DNA of 64,000 nucleotides from Halorussus lipolyticus (lineage in GTDB: Archaea; Halobacteriota; Halobacteria; Halobacteriales; Haladaptataceae): NCBI RefSeq assembly GCF_029338375.1, contig NZ_CP119804.1, positions 434,001 to 498,000 on the forward strand. Direction: 5' to 3'. A program made the position numbers and the translations under genes. The notes below the pieces were generated by a model. The model saw only the letters and a program-made list of their open reading frames with translations, was not told where the DNA came from and did not search any database. Positions 16,482 through 24,025 of this stretch are shown in pieces. Position 1 is the first letter of the stretch. Each line of letters begins with the position of its first letter.

Positions 16482-17312
16482 TTACAGTTCCACGCGCTCG
16501 ACCAGATTGTTGTCGCCGTCGCGGATGTTGACCGCGACGATTCGGATGTCGTCCTCCAGTCCGGAGTCCCGGAGTTTGGCCTTCAGTAGATTATCGACCT
16601 GATAGACGCCCGCGGCGTTCAGCATCTCGATTTCCACAAGAACCGGCACGGTGTCGCCCTGCATCAACGAGACGCGCTTGATGGCCTGACTCGACACGGT
16701 GTCGATGCCCCGGCCGCCCTTCTCGTAGGGCATCCGCGAGCGACCTTTTTCCATGTCGAGGGCGTCGGCCACCCGAACCACGCCCGCCTCGGTCGTGAGG
16801 GGGTCCTCCTCGGTGTGATGACAGAGGATGGCGTGGAGGACCTCGCCTTTGACTCGGACGACCTCCTCGGTGCCGTAGAAGTCGAACTCCGGGAGAATGC
16901 GGTCCAGCAAGTCCGCGGCGAGCGGAATCGACCAGTAGGCGTGTTCGTCGCGGTGGACGACGTGGCCGATGTCGTGGATGGTCGCCGCCAGCGCGATGAT
17001 GACTCCTTCGTCGGCCTCGTCCAACCCCTGTTGGGATGCGCCGTTGAACTCGATGTTACCCCGCTTGAGCAGGTCGTAGAGCGCCAGCGCCCGATTTCGG
17101 ACGATAGAGATGTGCTTGCTCCCGTGGTCGTTGTACCCCTTCCGGACCACCGGGTTGACGTTCTGGGCGTCGAGATAAGTCTGAATCTCGGGGTCGTTCT
17201 CGACGTACTCCAGCACCTCGTTGAGACGCTCGTCGGGGAACGCATGGTCGGCCTCGGGGTCGTACTCCCGACCCTCGTCGTCGGACTGCTCGGTCTCGTC
17301 GATGTCGCTCAT
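16482..17312 (-). CDS. HD-domain phosphohydrolase
   Basis: 276 aa from ATG 17310-17312. Metal ligands of an HD domain: His63/His67 in NDHGSKH, the His-Asp pair 113-114 in ATIHDIGH, then CHHTEE and the late Asp of VRVADALDMEKGR. The C-terminal ~70 residues form a separate alpha/beta unit. HD proteins hydrolyse phosphodiesters or nucleotides; the arrangement is like archaeal HD/PDEase proteins of COG2206-type size, but the substrate is unknown. The acidic first 30 residues look disordered. Peroxiredoxin gene lies upstream, 81 bases away on the same strand. Confidence 0.8.
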   Translation of the reverse strand: MSDIDETEQSDDEGREYDPEADHAFPDERLNEVLEYVENDPEIQTYLDAQNVNPVVRKGYNDHGSKHISIVRNRALALYDLLKRGNIEFNGASQQGLDEADEGVIIALAATIHDIGHVVHRDEHAYWSIPLAADLLDRILPEFDFYGTEEVVRVKGEVLHAILCHHTEEDPLTTEAGVVRVADALDMEKGRSRMPYEKGGRGIDTVSSQAIKRVSLMQGDTVPVLVEIEMLNAAGVYQVDNLLKAKLRDSGLEDDIRIVAVNIRDGDNNLVERVEL

Positions 17313-17393
17313 ACCGGATACGTCGTGCCCGAGCGGAAAAAGCCCTCGGCCGGGCATCCCGACGAAAATATCTTCGAAAACAGGCCCACTCGC

Positions 17394-17867
17394 TTACTCG
17401 TCCGTTTCGGCCGCCGCCTCGGCAACCTCGTCGTAGTCGGGTTCGACGCCGGGGTCGTCGCTGACCCATTTGTAGGTAATCTCGCCGTCGTCGTCCACGA
17501 CGAAGACCGACCGCTTGGCGACGCCGTAGTAGCCCATGTCGGCGAAGTCCATCTCGACGTCGTAGGCGTCGATGAGTTCCTTGTTCGAGTCGCTGACGAG
17601 ACCGAAACTCAGGCCCTCTTGGTCGCGGAACTCGTTGAGCGAGAACGGAGCGTCAACGCTGACGCCGTAGACCGTCGCGTCCTCGAAGTCATCGAGGTTG
17701 TCCTCGAAGGTGGCCATCTCGGTGGTGCAGACCCCGGTGAACGCGCCGGGGAAGAACGCGAGGACGATTGGGGCCTCGTCGAGATTCTCCGAGAGGGCGA
17801 ACTCCTCTACGTCGCCGTTTGCGAGCGGTGCCGTGAAATCTGGTGCGGCGTCTCCGACTTCGACCAT
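17394..17867 (-). CDS. Peroxiredoxin, 1-Cys AhpC/TSA type
   Basis: 157 aa from ATG 17865-17867. Catalytic motif FFPGAFTGVCTTEM with the peroxidatic Cys47; Thr44 and a downstream Arg (KRSVFVVDDDG) complete the active site. No other Cys in the protein, so no intramolecular resolving cysteine: a 1-Cys enzyme needing an external thiol. It reduces H2O2 and organic peroxides. Length is typical of AhpE/BCP-like members. The short hydrophilic tail ends ETDE. Confidence 0.9.
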   Translation of the reverse strand: MVEVGDAAPDFTAPLANGDVEEFALSENLDEAPIVLAFFPGAFTGVCTTEMATFEDNLDDFEDATVYGVSVDAPFSLNEFRDQEGLSFGLVSDSNKELIDAYDVEMDFADMGYYGVAKRSVFVVDDDGEITYKWVSDDPGVEPDYDEVAEAAAETDE

Positions 17868-18047
17868 ATGCGTTCCGAGGTAGACGACTCGGGGAAAAGA
17901 CAGTTCCGAATGCGGCCGAAATCTCGTCCGCGAAACTCCTCCCGGACGCACCGAGGAGTCCCGTCTCTCGCCCCAGCAAAGGCGCTTCCCCGAAGGTGTC
18001 GGGGAGCAAAAAGCCTATAATCCAGAATCAGCTAACCTCAGATAGAG

Positions 18048-18299
18048 ATGGTAGAGATGATTCCACTGTTCGGACCCGTGCCCGGCGGGATGGAGATGAT
18101 GGTCATCCTCCTCATCGCCGTCCTGCTGTTCGGCGCGAACAAGATTCCGAAGCTCGCCCGTTCGACCGGCGAGGCCATGGGCGAGTTCAAGAAAGGGCGT
18201 CAGGAAGTCGAAGAAGAACTCCGCGAGATGCAGGACGACGGTACGGAGTCCATCAACACGGAGTCCACCGACACGGAAACCGAGACGAACAACAGCTAA
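18048..18299 (+). CDS. tatA: Twin-arginine translocase subunit TatA
   Basis: 83 aa. One N-terminal TM helix (MEMMVILLIAVLLFGANKIP, ~15-34), the FG(A)xKxP hinge, an amphipathic helix (KLARSTGEAMGEFKKGRQEV) and a disordered acidic Thr/Glu tail. This is the pore-forming TatA/TatE component; haloarchaea send most secreted proteins through Tat, and several substrates lie in this window. tRNA-Arg(CCT) begins 15 bases after the stop, so the two may be on one transcript. Confidence 0.93.
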   Translation: MVEMIPLFGPVPGGMEMMVILLIAVLLFGANKIPKLARSTGEAMGEFKKGRQEVEEELREMQDDGTESINTESTDTETETNNS

Positions 18300-18314
18300 A
18301 TCGCTTTTTTCGCG

Positions 18315-18388
18315 GGGCGTGTGGCCTAGTGGATTAGGGCAGGAGGTTCCTAACCTTCTGACCGCGGGTTCGAATCCCGCCACGCCCG
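18315..18388 (+). tRNA. tRNA-Arg (anticodon CCT)
   Basis: Acceptor stem GGGCGTG (18315-18321) with CACGCCC (18381-18387), discriminator G. Anticodon stem GGAGG/CCTTC encloses TTCCTAA, anticodon CCT (codon AGG). T arm GGTTCGAATCCC. No intron, no encoded CCA. It starts 15 bases after tatA with no clear TATA box of its own. Its T arm and 3' end are copied 125 bases downstream. Confidence 0.95.
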
Positions 18389-18882
18389 TTTTCCGCCGAG
18401 CGAAGCGAGGCGGGAAACGGCGAAGGGATTCGAACCCTGCAAGTCACAGCCCGGAATGGCCGAAGGCCACACGCCCGGACTGTCTTGCTCTGGTTCGAAT
18501 CCCGTCACGCCCGTCAACCTTTTCCAGCGGTCGGCGCATGAACGCGCCGACCTTGCAAAAGGTTGATCAAAAACACGGCGTCACCGCCTCAGACCGTGCC
18601 GGAGGCACGGTCTTCGACGGTTCCTTGGTCCGCTCGCTTCGCTCGCGGTAGAATCGCTAGTTCGACAGCAACTGCACCGCGACAGCAACCGCACCGCGAC
18701 AGCAACCGCCACTGCAACAGCAATACCGCAACCGCCCCGCGACCCGCAACAGCAATTCGCAACGCTAGTTATCGAACCCCCTGTTGCGGCGGCGTCGAAT
18801 ACTGATACGGGCCAGCGTTACCACCGTGTCGCGCCTACAAAGAAGTGATGACTGCAAACTCACTCTTCGCAGAGGAGGACCG
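18389..18882. other. Gene-free region after tRNA-Arg(CCT): hairpins and short tandem repeats
   Basis: In order: a TTTCCGCC-type hairpin (18389-18417), the tRNA-mimicking rod (18425-18514), a second strong hairpin whose arms are 18514-18523/18557-18566 and 18529-18537/18544-18552, a perfect 10-bp hairpin with a GGA loop (18591-18613), then four imperfect ~17-base tandem units GACAGCAACCGCACCGC (18664-18730) flanked by CGCTAGTT copies at 18655 and 18763. No protein gene is credible here. Confidence 0.7.
18425..18514 (+). repeat. tRNA-Arg 3'-end copy closing a long hairpin
   Basis: 18492-18513 repeats the T arm and acceptor 3' strand of the preceding tRNA with one mismatch. An exact inverted copy of its first 12 bases is at 18425-18436. 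The two pair and close a rod: 12 bp, internal loop, GCAAG/CTTGC, bulge, ACAG/CTGT, CCGG/CCGG, then an apical TGGCC-GAA-GGCCA hairpin (18457-18469). No D arm or anticodon arm, so this is not a second tRNA. The same plan occurs twice after tRNA-Thr. Confidence 0.85.
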
Positions 18883-19170
18883 ATGATGTGGCAAGACCTC
18901 GTGTTCCTCGTCGGAAGCGTCTTCTCGATACTGTTCCTCGTGCCGACGCTGAAGGACCGGACCGCCAACGTTCCACTGGGGACCAGTCTCCCCTCCGCGG
19001 CAATCGGCGTCGTGTACGGCGCGAGTTTCTACAGCATGGGGATGGTGTTCTCGGCCTCGGGGTCGCTGTTGACCGGGGTCCTCTGGGGCGGCATCGCCGC
19101 GCTCCGGTCGCCGTCAGAACTAAATTATAACTTTGACAGAGTATCACGTGTAGTCTCAAAATTAGTATAA
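18883..19170 (+). CDS. Small membrane protein, C-terminus probably altered by an AT-rich insertion
   Basis: 95 aa from ATG 18883, preceded by a Shine-Dalgarno-like GAGGAGG (18872-18878). Three hydrophobic helices (about 4-19, 29-48, 54-73). Base composition is GC-rich up to about 19115 and then turns abruptly AT-rich, so the last ~17 residues (from SELNYNFD) are encoded by foreign DNA. The native C-terminus and stop have probably been replaced at the junction. Function not recognised. Confidence 0.6.
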   Translation: MMWQDLVFLVGSVFSILFLVPTLKDRTANVPLGTSLPSAAIGVVYGASFYSMGMVFSASGSLLTGVLWGGIAALRSPSELNYNFDRVSRVVSKLV

Positions 19171-19882
19171 TTAGGGTTTAAATGGCCTAACTGTTCAACA
19201 TGTGTTCTCCGAACTTATACACTCCGTAGAAAAATGAAATGACCAATCCGAACAATAGAACCGCAATCTGATTTTCAATTGATAGGTCATATAGACTCGG
19301 TAAAGAAAGAATATCTGCTATATGTCCATATATTCCGATTGTTAATAGGAAGGCAATAATGAATGCTACTGTTCCAACATACCATGGTGAGGCAGGTATT
19401 GGTTCCTCTCCATACAGAACTCTTGTTTGAATCTCTGCCCCCCATGCTTGTAGTCGTTTATAGCTGGAATTTATAGCTATAGAAACCGTAAATGTAGTCC
19501 AAGTTGCAACGAATAGTGCGGTAGCAGAATTGAGCCACGAGGCCCCAGTATTCGGTTTTGCAAAAAGAAGACTAACGCCGAAAAAGAGAGTGAAAAAGAA
19601 CCCAGTAAGCCTATATGAGATCAATATTATCTTCGAAATTTGTATCAAATCATTGCGGATAAGTCGTTTTGGGATAAAATTCGATACCCTTTTTGGAGTC
19701 AATAGCAGTTTGAGTTCTTCGTGAAAAGCACCGATTACTACCGACAAAAGCAATAAATATGCCGCAATATCATTGAACTCTACCATTATTTCCCCTTTCA
19801 AAAATCTTGATGCTATTTCATGTATTCTTTCATCTGTAGCGATCCGAAGGATTATATTCACTCTATAATTCTCATAGTTTCC
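19116..19882. mobile_element. AT-rich island flanked by an 8-base direct repeat
   Basis: About 770 bases of clearly lower GC than both sides, bounded by TCGCCGTC at 19108-19115 and again at 19883-19890. The interior carries one gene (membrane protein) and no transposase or integrase. The direct repeat could be a target-site duplication, but the octamer is also likely enough in GC-rich DNA that chance is not excluded. Confidence 0.5.
19187..19861 (-). CDS. Multi-pass membrane protein in AT-rich island
   Basis: 224 aa if started at 19861; the internal ATG at 19784-19786 (MVEFNDIAAYLLLLSVV) gives 199 aa and places the first helix right after the start, which seems likelier. Five hydrophobic segments. 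Residues are richer in Ile, Asn, Lys and Phe and poorer in Asp/Glu than neighbours, and codons end in A/T, both signs of recent transfer. A central soluble loop contains WGAEIQTRVLYGEEPIP. I do not recognise a family. Confidence 0.6.
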   Translation of the reverse strand: MNIILRIATDERIHEIASRFLKGEIMVEFNDIAAYLLLLSVVIGAFHEELKLLLTPKRVSNFIPKRLIRNDLIQISKIILISYRLTGFFFTLFFGVSLLFAKPNTGASWLNSATALFVATWTTFTVSIAINSSYKRLQAWGAEIQTRVLYGEEPIPASPWYVGTVAFIIAFLLTIGIYGHIADILSLPSLYDLSIENQIAVLLFGLVISFFYGVYKFGEHMLNS

Positions 19883-19962
19883 TCGCCGTCCGACCTTTTC
19901 CTGCGCGAGCAGTCGGGACCGCTCGCTTGCAAAACGTCGATGAAAAGAACAGCCGATGAAGT

Positions 19963-20529
19963 CTACCCGTCGCCGTCTTCGTCCGTGATGACGACCTCGC
20001 CGTCCACCACGTCCACGTTGATGAGCGTCTTCACGTCGTAGTCGGTGTCGTCGAGTTCGTTCGGGCCTTCCTTCTTGATGACTGCGACCACGTCGGCCAC
20101 GTCCGCGCCGATGTGTTCGAGGGCCTCGGTGATGGCCTTCATCGTGCCGCCGGTGCTGAGGACGTCGTCCAGCAGAAGCACCCGGTCGCCCTCGTTGACG
20201 TTGTTGACGTACATTTCGTTCTCGGAGTAGCCAGTCTGCTGGGAGAGCGCGACTTCGCCCTCCAGTCCGTACTCGCGCTTGCGGATGACGACCAGCGGGA
20301 TGTCGGTCATCAGCGAGACAGCGGTCGAGATGTGGATGCCCATCGCCGCGGGGGTGACGATTTTGTCTACGTCCTCGAGTTCGGCTTTCCGGATAATCTG
20401 GATGACGATTTCGCGGAGGAGGCCCGGCTCCAGAACGGGGATACCGTCACTGATGGGGTGGACGAAGTAGTGGTAGCCGTCTTTCTCGATAATCGGCGCG
20501 TCGAGCAGGGACTGCTTGAGCTTATCCAT
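19963..20529 (-). CDS. hpt: Hypoxanthine/guanine phosphoribosyltransferase
   Basis: 188 aa from ATG 20527-20529. Type I phosphoribosyltransferase: PRPP loop [14 protein letters not shown] (~118-131), an upstream PPi-loop region [13 protein letters not shown], and the N-terminal [14 protein letters not shown] typical of archaeal HGPRTases of the GfcR/Apt-like group. It salvages purine bases with PRPP. Some haloarchaeal members of this family are instead PRPP-sensing regulators (GfcR), but those carry an extra N-terminal HTH, absent here. A minus-strand TATA-like CCTTTTATT at 20551-20559 is spaced for a leaderless message. Confidence 0.88.
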   Translation of the reverse strand: MDKLKQSLLDAPIIEKDGYHYFVHPISDGIPVLEPGLLREIVIQIIRKAELEDVDKIVTPAAMGIHISTAVSLMTDIPLVVIRKREYGLEGEVALSQQTGYSENEMYVNNVNEGDRVLLLDDVLSTGGTMKAITEALEHIGADVADVVAVIKKEGPNELDDTDYDVKTLINVDVVDGEVVITDEDGDG

Positions 20530-20847
20530 GTTGGGGGTACTCGACGCGCCAATAAAAGGTGACGGAATCAATCTAGCGCGAGGTCCGATAGCAAGCGAAC
20601 TGCCCGACGACGGGACCGAGGAGACTGCGAGTGCCAGATGGTTCACGTCTCGGTCTAAGTATTATCTTTCCGCGCGTGAGGAAATATTCACATTTCCGAA
20701 ACAAATCTATATCAGCCTTAAACACTCACAGACATACGTTTACCCACCCGAAGCGGCGCTGACGACGCCCCGGCCGACGCCGCCTCACTGCTCGGAACGT
20801 CCCTGAATTTGAGAACTGTTAAGTCCGGTCCGAGGTGAGTCTCGCAC
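20530..20847. promoter_or_regulatory. Divergent promoter region of hpt and the mnh operon
   Basis: 318 bases without a gene. Minus-strand TATA CCTTTTATT (20551-20559) serves hpt; plus-strand GTTAAG (20818-20823), centred 27 bases before the GTG at 20848, serves mnhA. An AT-richer stretch at 20655-20745 lies between; I see no clear repeat or operator in it. Confidence 0.55.
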
Positions 20848-23223
20848 GTGCAACCGACAACGGACCCGGTGGCGTCGGCAGTCCTCGCCGTCGTGTTCCT
20901 GCCGTTCGTAGCCGCAGGGTTGGTTCCGCTCGTCTACCGATTGGTAGGCGAGCGGACCGCCTACTACGCGGCCGCAATCGCGCTGGCCTGTTTCGGTCTC
21001 GTGGCCAGCCAGTACGGCACGCACGGCACGGTGTCGTTCCCGTGGATTCGCTCGCTCGGGGTATCACTGAGTTTCTACGTCGATGGCCTCTCACTGCTCG
21101 TTGGCTTCCTCGCCAGCGGCGTCGGGGTCCTCATCCTCACGTACTCCGGCGGCTACATGCACGGCGAACCGTCTCAGCCCAAGTACTACGCCTCGCTGTT
21201 GGCGTTCATGGGGTCGATGCTCGGCGTGGCGTTCGCCGGCGACCTCATCGCGCTGTTCGTCTTCTGGGAACTGACCAGCCTCTCGTCGTTCATGCTCATC
21301 GGCCACTACCAGCGCCAAGAGAGTTCCCAGTACGCCGCCCGCAAGTCGATGCTCATCACCGTCGCGGGCGGCCTGTTCATGCTGGTCGGCTTCCTCCTGC
21401 TCCACGCAGTCACCGGTGAGTTCAGCATCGTCTACATGCTGGAGAACCCCGAACTCGTACAGGAGGAGCTTCGCTCTGCGGGGCTGTTCCTGCCGGTCCT
21501 CGGCCTCATCGGGGTCGGCGCGGCCGCGAAGTCCGCGCAGGTGCCCCTCCACATCTGGCTTCCGAACGCGATGGAGGCCCCGACGCCCGTCTCGGCGTTC
21601 CTCCACTCGGCGACGATGGTCAAGGCCGGCGTCTACTTGCTGGGGCGGTTCCGCCCGGTGCTGGTCAGCGACGAGTGGCAACTGCTGTTCGCCGTCCTCG
21701 GTCTGACCACGATGACCGTCGCCGCGATTCTGGCAGTCGGCGCGACCGACATCAAGGAACTGCTGGCGTACTCGACCGCAAGCCACCTCGGTCTCATCGT
21801 GGCCGGGTTCGGCTTCGTCTCGGAACTCGGCGGCGAGACGGGAGCCTTCCACATCATCAACCACGCGACGTTCAAGGCCGCGCTGTTCCTCGTGGCCGGT
21901 ATCATCGCTCACGAGGCCGGCACCCGGAAGATAGAGAATCTGGGCGGTCTCAAAGACGACCTCCCCATCACCGCGGGAATCACCGCCGTCGCGGCGCTCG
22001 GGATGGCGGGCGTCCCGCCGTTCAACGGCTTCTACTCCAAGGAACTCCTGTTCGAGTCTGCGTGGGAGGCCGCGGTCCACGCTGGCGGCGGGTTGGCGTA
22101 CATCTACCCCGCAGTCGCCGTCCTCGGAAGCGTCTTCACCTTCCTCTACTCGATTCGGTTCCTGATGCTGTTCTTCGGCGAGAAACCGACCGGGCTTCAC
22201 AAAGTCCACTCCCCGCCGAAGGCGATGCTCGCGCCGCCGCTCTTGCTCGGCGTCATCGCGGGCCTCGTCAGCATCGGCGGCGTGCTGGGCACGTTCGGCA
22301 TCCACTTCGGCCCCTTCGACAACTTCGTCACCGAGGTCTGGGCGAGTACGGTCGCGCCGGACGCCGACCTCCACGGCGGGTTCAGCTACTACTTCCCCGA
22401 CCACCTCACGCCCGCCGTGGCGATGAGCGCGGTGACGCTGGTTCTCGGCGCTGTCGCCTACCCCTTCTACGGGACGCTCCACCGAGGAGTCAACCGCGTG
22501 ACCGACGTGAACGTCCTGCGAGCTAACTGGTATTACAACTCGGCGGTGTTCGGCCTGAACGGTCTCAGCGACCGGACCAGTCGAGTCGTCCAGAACGGTC
22601 TGCTTCGGACCTACGCGACGTGGGCGCTGGCGTCGGTCGCTGGCCTCGCGCTCGCTGGCTACGCCGCCACGAACGTCGCGCTCCCGGAGTTCACGAACTT
22701 CGCGGTGACGATTCCCATCGCGCTCGTGCTGGGGGTCGCCATCGTCGGCGCAGTCGCGGTGTCCATCGCGCCCTCCCACATCTCGGGCGTCCTGACGCTC
22801 TCGATTCTGGGCTTCATGGTCGCGGTGTTCTACGTCCTCGCAGACGCGCCGGACCTCGCGCTGACCCAGTTGGTAGTCGAGACCCTTCTGCTGGTCATCT
22901 TCCTGCTGGTGTTGGACAAGTTGCCGGCGTTCTACGGCAACACCGACCGCGGGAAGATGGTCCGAGACGGCGTGCTTTCGGCAGTCGTCGGCGCGACCGT
23001 GTTCGTGACCGTACTGGTCTCGACCGCGGCCACGCCGGAGGACGGCATCGCCCAGTTCTTCCTCGAGGAGGCCGTCCCGCAGGGTGGCGGTGGCAACGTC
23101 GTCAACGTCATCCTCGTGGACTTCCGAGCGTTCGACACGATGGGCGAAATCGCGGTCGTGGCGATGGCCGCCCTCTCGGTGTTGACGCTGGTCGCCATGC
23201 GCGAACGAGGTGAGACCCAATGA
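20848..23223 (+). CDS. mnhA: Mrp Na+/H+ antiporter subunit A
   Basis: 791 aa from GTG 20848. A NuoL-like antiporter core of ~14 TM helices with key charged residues: Glu in FWELTSLSSFMLIG, Lys in AAAKSAQVPLHIWLPNAMEAPTPVSAFLHSATMVKAGVY (the lysine of this stretch and of ATMVKAG are the usual proton-path sites). The C-terminal ~190 residues hold the MrpA-specific DUF4040 and MnhB-like segments (ALTQLVVETLLLVIFLLV). Subunit A with D forms the ion path. First gene of a seven-gene operon; its stop overlaps mnhB. Confidence 0.95.
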   Translation: MQPTTDPVASAVLAVVFLPFVAAGLVPLVYRLVGERTAYYAAAIALACFGLVASQYGTHGTVSFPWIRSLGVSLSFYVDGLSLLVGFLASGVGVLILTYSGGYMHGEPSQPKYYASLLAFMGSMLGVAFAGDLIALFVFWELTSLSSFMLIGHYQRQESSQYAARKSMLITVAGGLFMLVGFLLLHAVTGEFSIVYMLENPELVQEELRSAGLFLPVLGLIGVGAAAKSAQVPLHIWLPNAMEAPTPVSAFLHSATMVKAGVYLLGRFRPVLVSDEWQLLFAVLGLTTMTVAAILAVGATDIKELLAYSTASHLGLIVAGFGFVSELGGETGAFHIINHATFKAALFLVAGIIAHEAGTRKIENLGGLKDDLPITAGITAVAALGMAGVPPFNGFYSKELLFESAWEAAVHAGGGLAYIYPAVAVLGSVFTFLYSIRFLMLFFGEKPTGLHKVHSPPKAMLAPPLLLGVIAGLVSIGGVLGTFGIHFGPFDNFVTEVWASTVAPDADLHGGFSYYFPDHLTPAVAMSAVTLVLGAVAYPFYGTLHRGVNRVTDVNVLRANWYYNSAVFGLNGLSDRTSRVVQNGLLRTYATWALASVAGLALAGYAATNVALPEFTNFAVTIPIALVLGVAIVGAVAVSIAPSHISGVLTLSILGFMVAVFYVLADAPDLALTQLVVETLLLVIFLLVLDKLPAFYGNTDRGKMVRDGVLSAVVGATVFVTVLVSTAATPEDGIAQFFLEEAVPQGGGGNVVNVILVDFRAFDTMGEIAVVAMAALSVLTLVAMRERGETQ

Positions 23224-23684
23224 GTACAGTCATCGCACGAACAGTCACCCGGACAGTCGTACCGATTATCCTCGTAACCGCAATCGCCCTGCTCTTGCAG
23301 GGTCACAACTTGCCCGGCGGCGGGTTCATCGGCGGCGTGCTGACCGTGACGGCGTTCGCCCTGATTTACGTCATCTACGGACTGGACTACCTAGAGGAGG
23401 AACTGCTCCACCGGAACCGCGACCCTCTGCTGGAGTCGATTCGCCACGGTATCGTGGAGAACTATCAGGTCGCGTTCGGAGTGGGTCTGGCGGTCGCTGT
23501 GGTCGCCGGACTCGTCCCGATTCTGTTCGACTACAACTTCCTCTATCAGTCCCACTGGTACATCAAGCCCCTGCCGATTTACGGCAAACTGCACGTGGCG
23601 AGCGCCCTCGCCTTCGACCTCGGCGTCTACTTCGTCGTGGTCGGGGCGCTCCTGACGATTCTCGGGGTGGTGGGAACAGAATGA
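23220..23684 (+). CDS. mnhB: Mrp antiporter subunit B
   Basis: 154 aa, start overlapping the mnhA stop as ATGA. Four TM helices; the conserved LLLQGHNLPGGGFIGGVL near 22-39 is the MnhB signature. It packs against the C-terminal part of subunit A. Needed for antiport in bacterial Mrp systems. Confidence 0.94.
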   Translation: MSTVIARTVTRTVVPIILVTAIALLLQGHNLPGGGFIGGVLTVTAFALIYVIYGLDYLEEELLHRNRDPLLESIRHGIVENYQVAFGVGLAVAVVAGLVPILFDYNFLYQSHWYIKPLPIYGKLHVASALAFDLGVYFVVVGALLTILGVVGTE

Positions 23685-24025
23685 CGCAGTTCGTCCTCGC
23701 CGGCGTGCTGGGTCTGCTGTTCGCCCTCGGGACCTTCCTCGTCCTGCGACGGGACATCGTTCGCGTGGTCTGGGGCGTCACCATCATCAGCCAGTCGGCC
23801 AACGTCTATCTGGTGACGATGGGCGGCCTGTCGGGCGGCGTCCCGATTCTGTCTCACGGCGGCCACGGCGGCGGCCACGCTGTCACCGACCCGCTGGTGC
23901 AGGCACTGGTCCTGACCGCCATCGTCATCGGTTTCGGGACGACAGCGTTCGCTCTCGTCCTGACCTACCGAGTGTACGAAGAACACGGAACCATCGACCT
24001 CCTCGAACTGGGTGAGAAGGCATGA
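23681..24025 (+). CDS. mnhC: Mrp antiporter subunit C (NuoK-like)
   Basis: 114 aa, ATG at 23681 overlapping the mnhB stop (ATGA). Three TM helices as in NuoK; the ISQSANVYLV motif in TM2 is typical of MnhC, and the VTDPLVQALVLTAIVIGFGTT helix holds the usual PLxQALVLTAIVI stretch. A His/Gly-rich loop (SHGGHGGGHAV) is an unusual local feature. Confidence 0.94.
   Translation: MTQFVLAGVLGLLFALGTFLVLRRDIVRVVWGVTIISQSANVYLVTMGGLSGGVPILSHGGHGGGHAVTDPLVQALVLTAIVIGFGTTAFALVLTYRVYEEHGTIDLLELGEKA

Noticed and set aside
18425..18514. Second tRNA-Arg gene
   Set aside because: Only the T arm and acceptor 3' strand are present; D arm, anticodon arm and a matching 5' acceptor are missing.
21091..23220. 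709-codon minus-strand open frame opposite mnhA
   Set aside because: High-GC third positions keep antisense frames open; the translation is rich in Arg, His, Glu and Asp without a domain, while the plus strand is a clear Mrp subunit.
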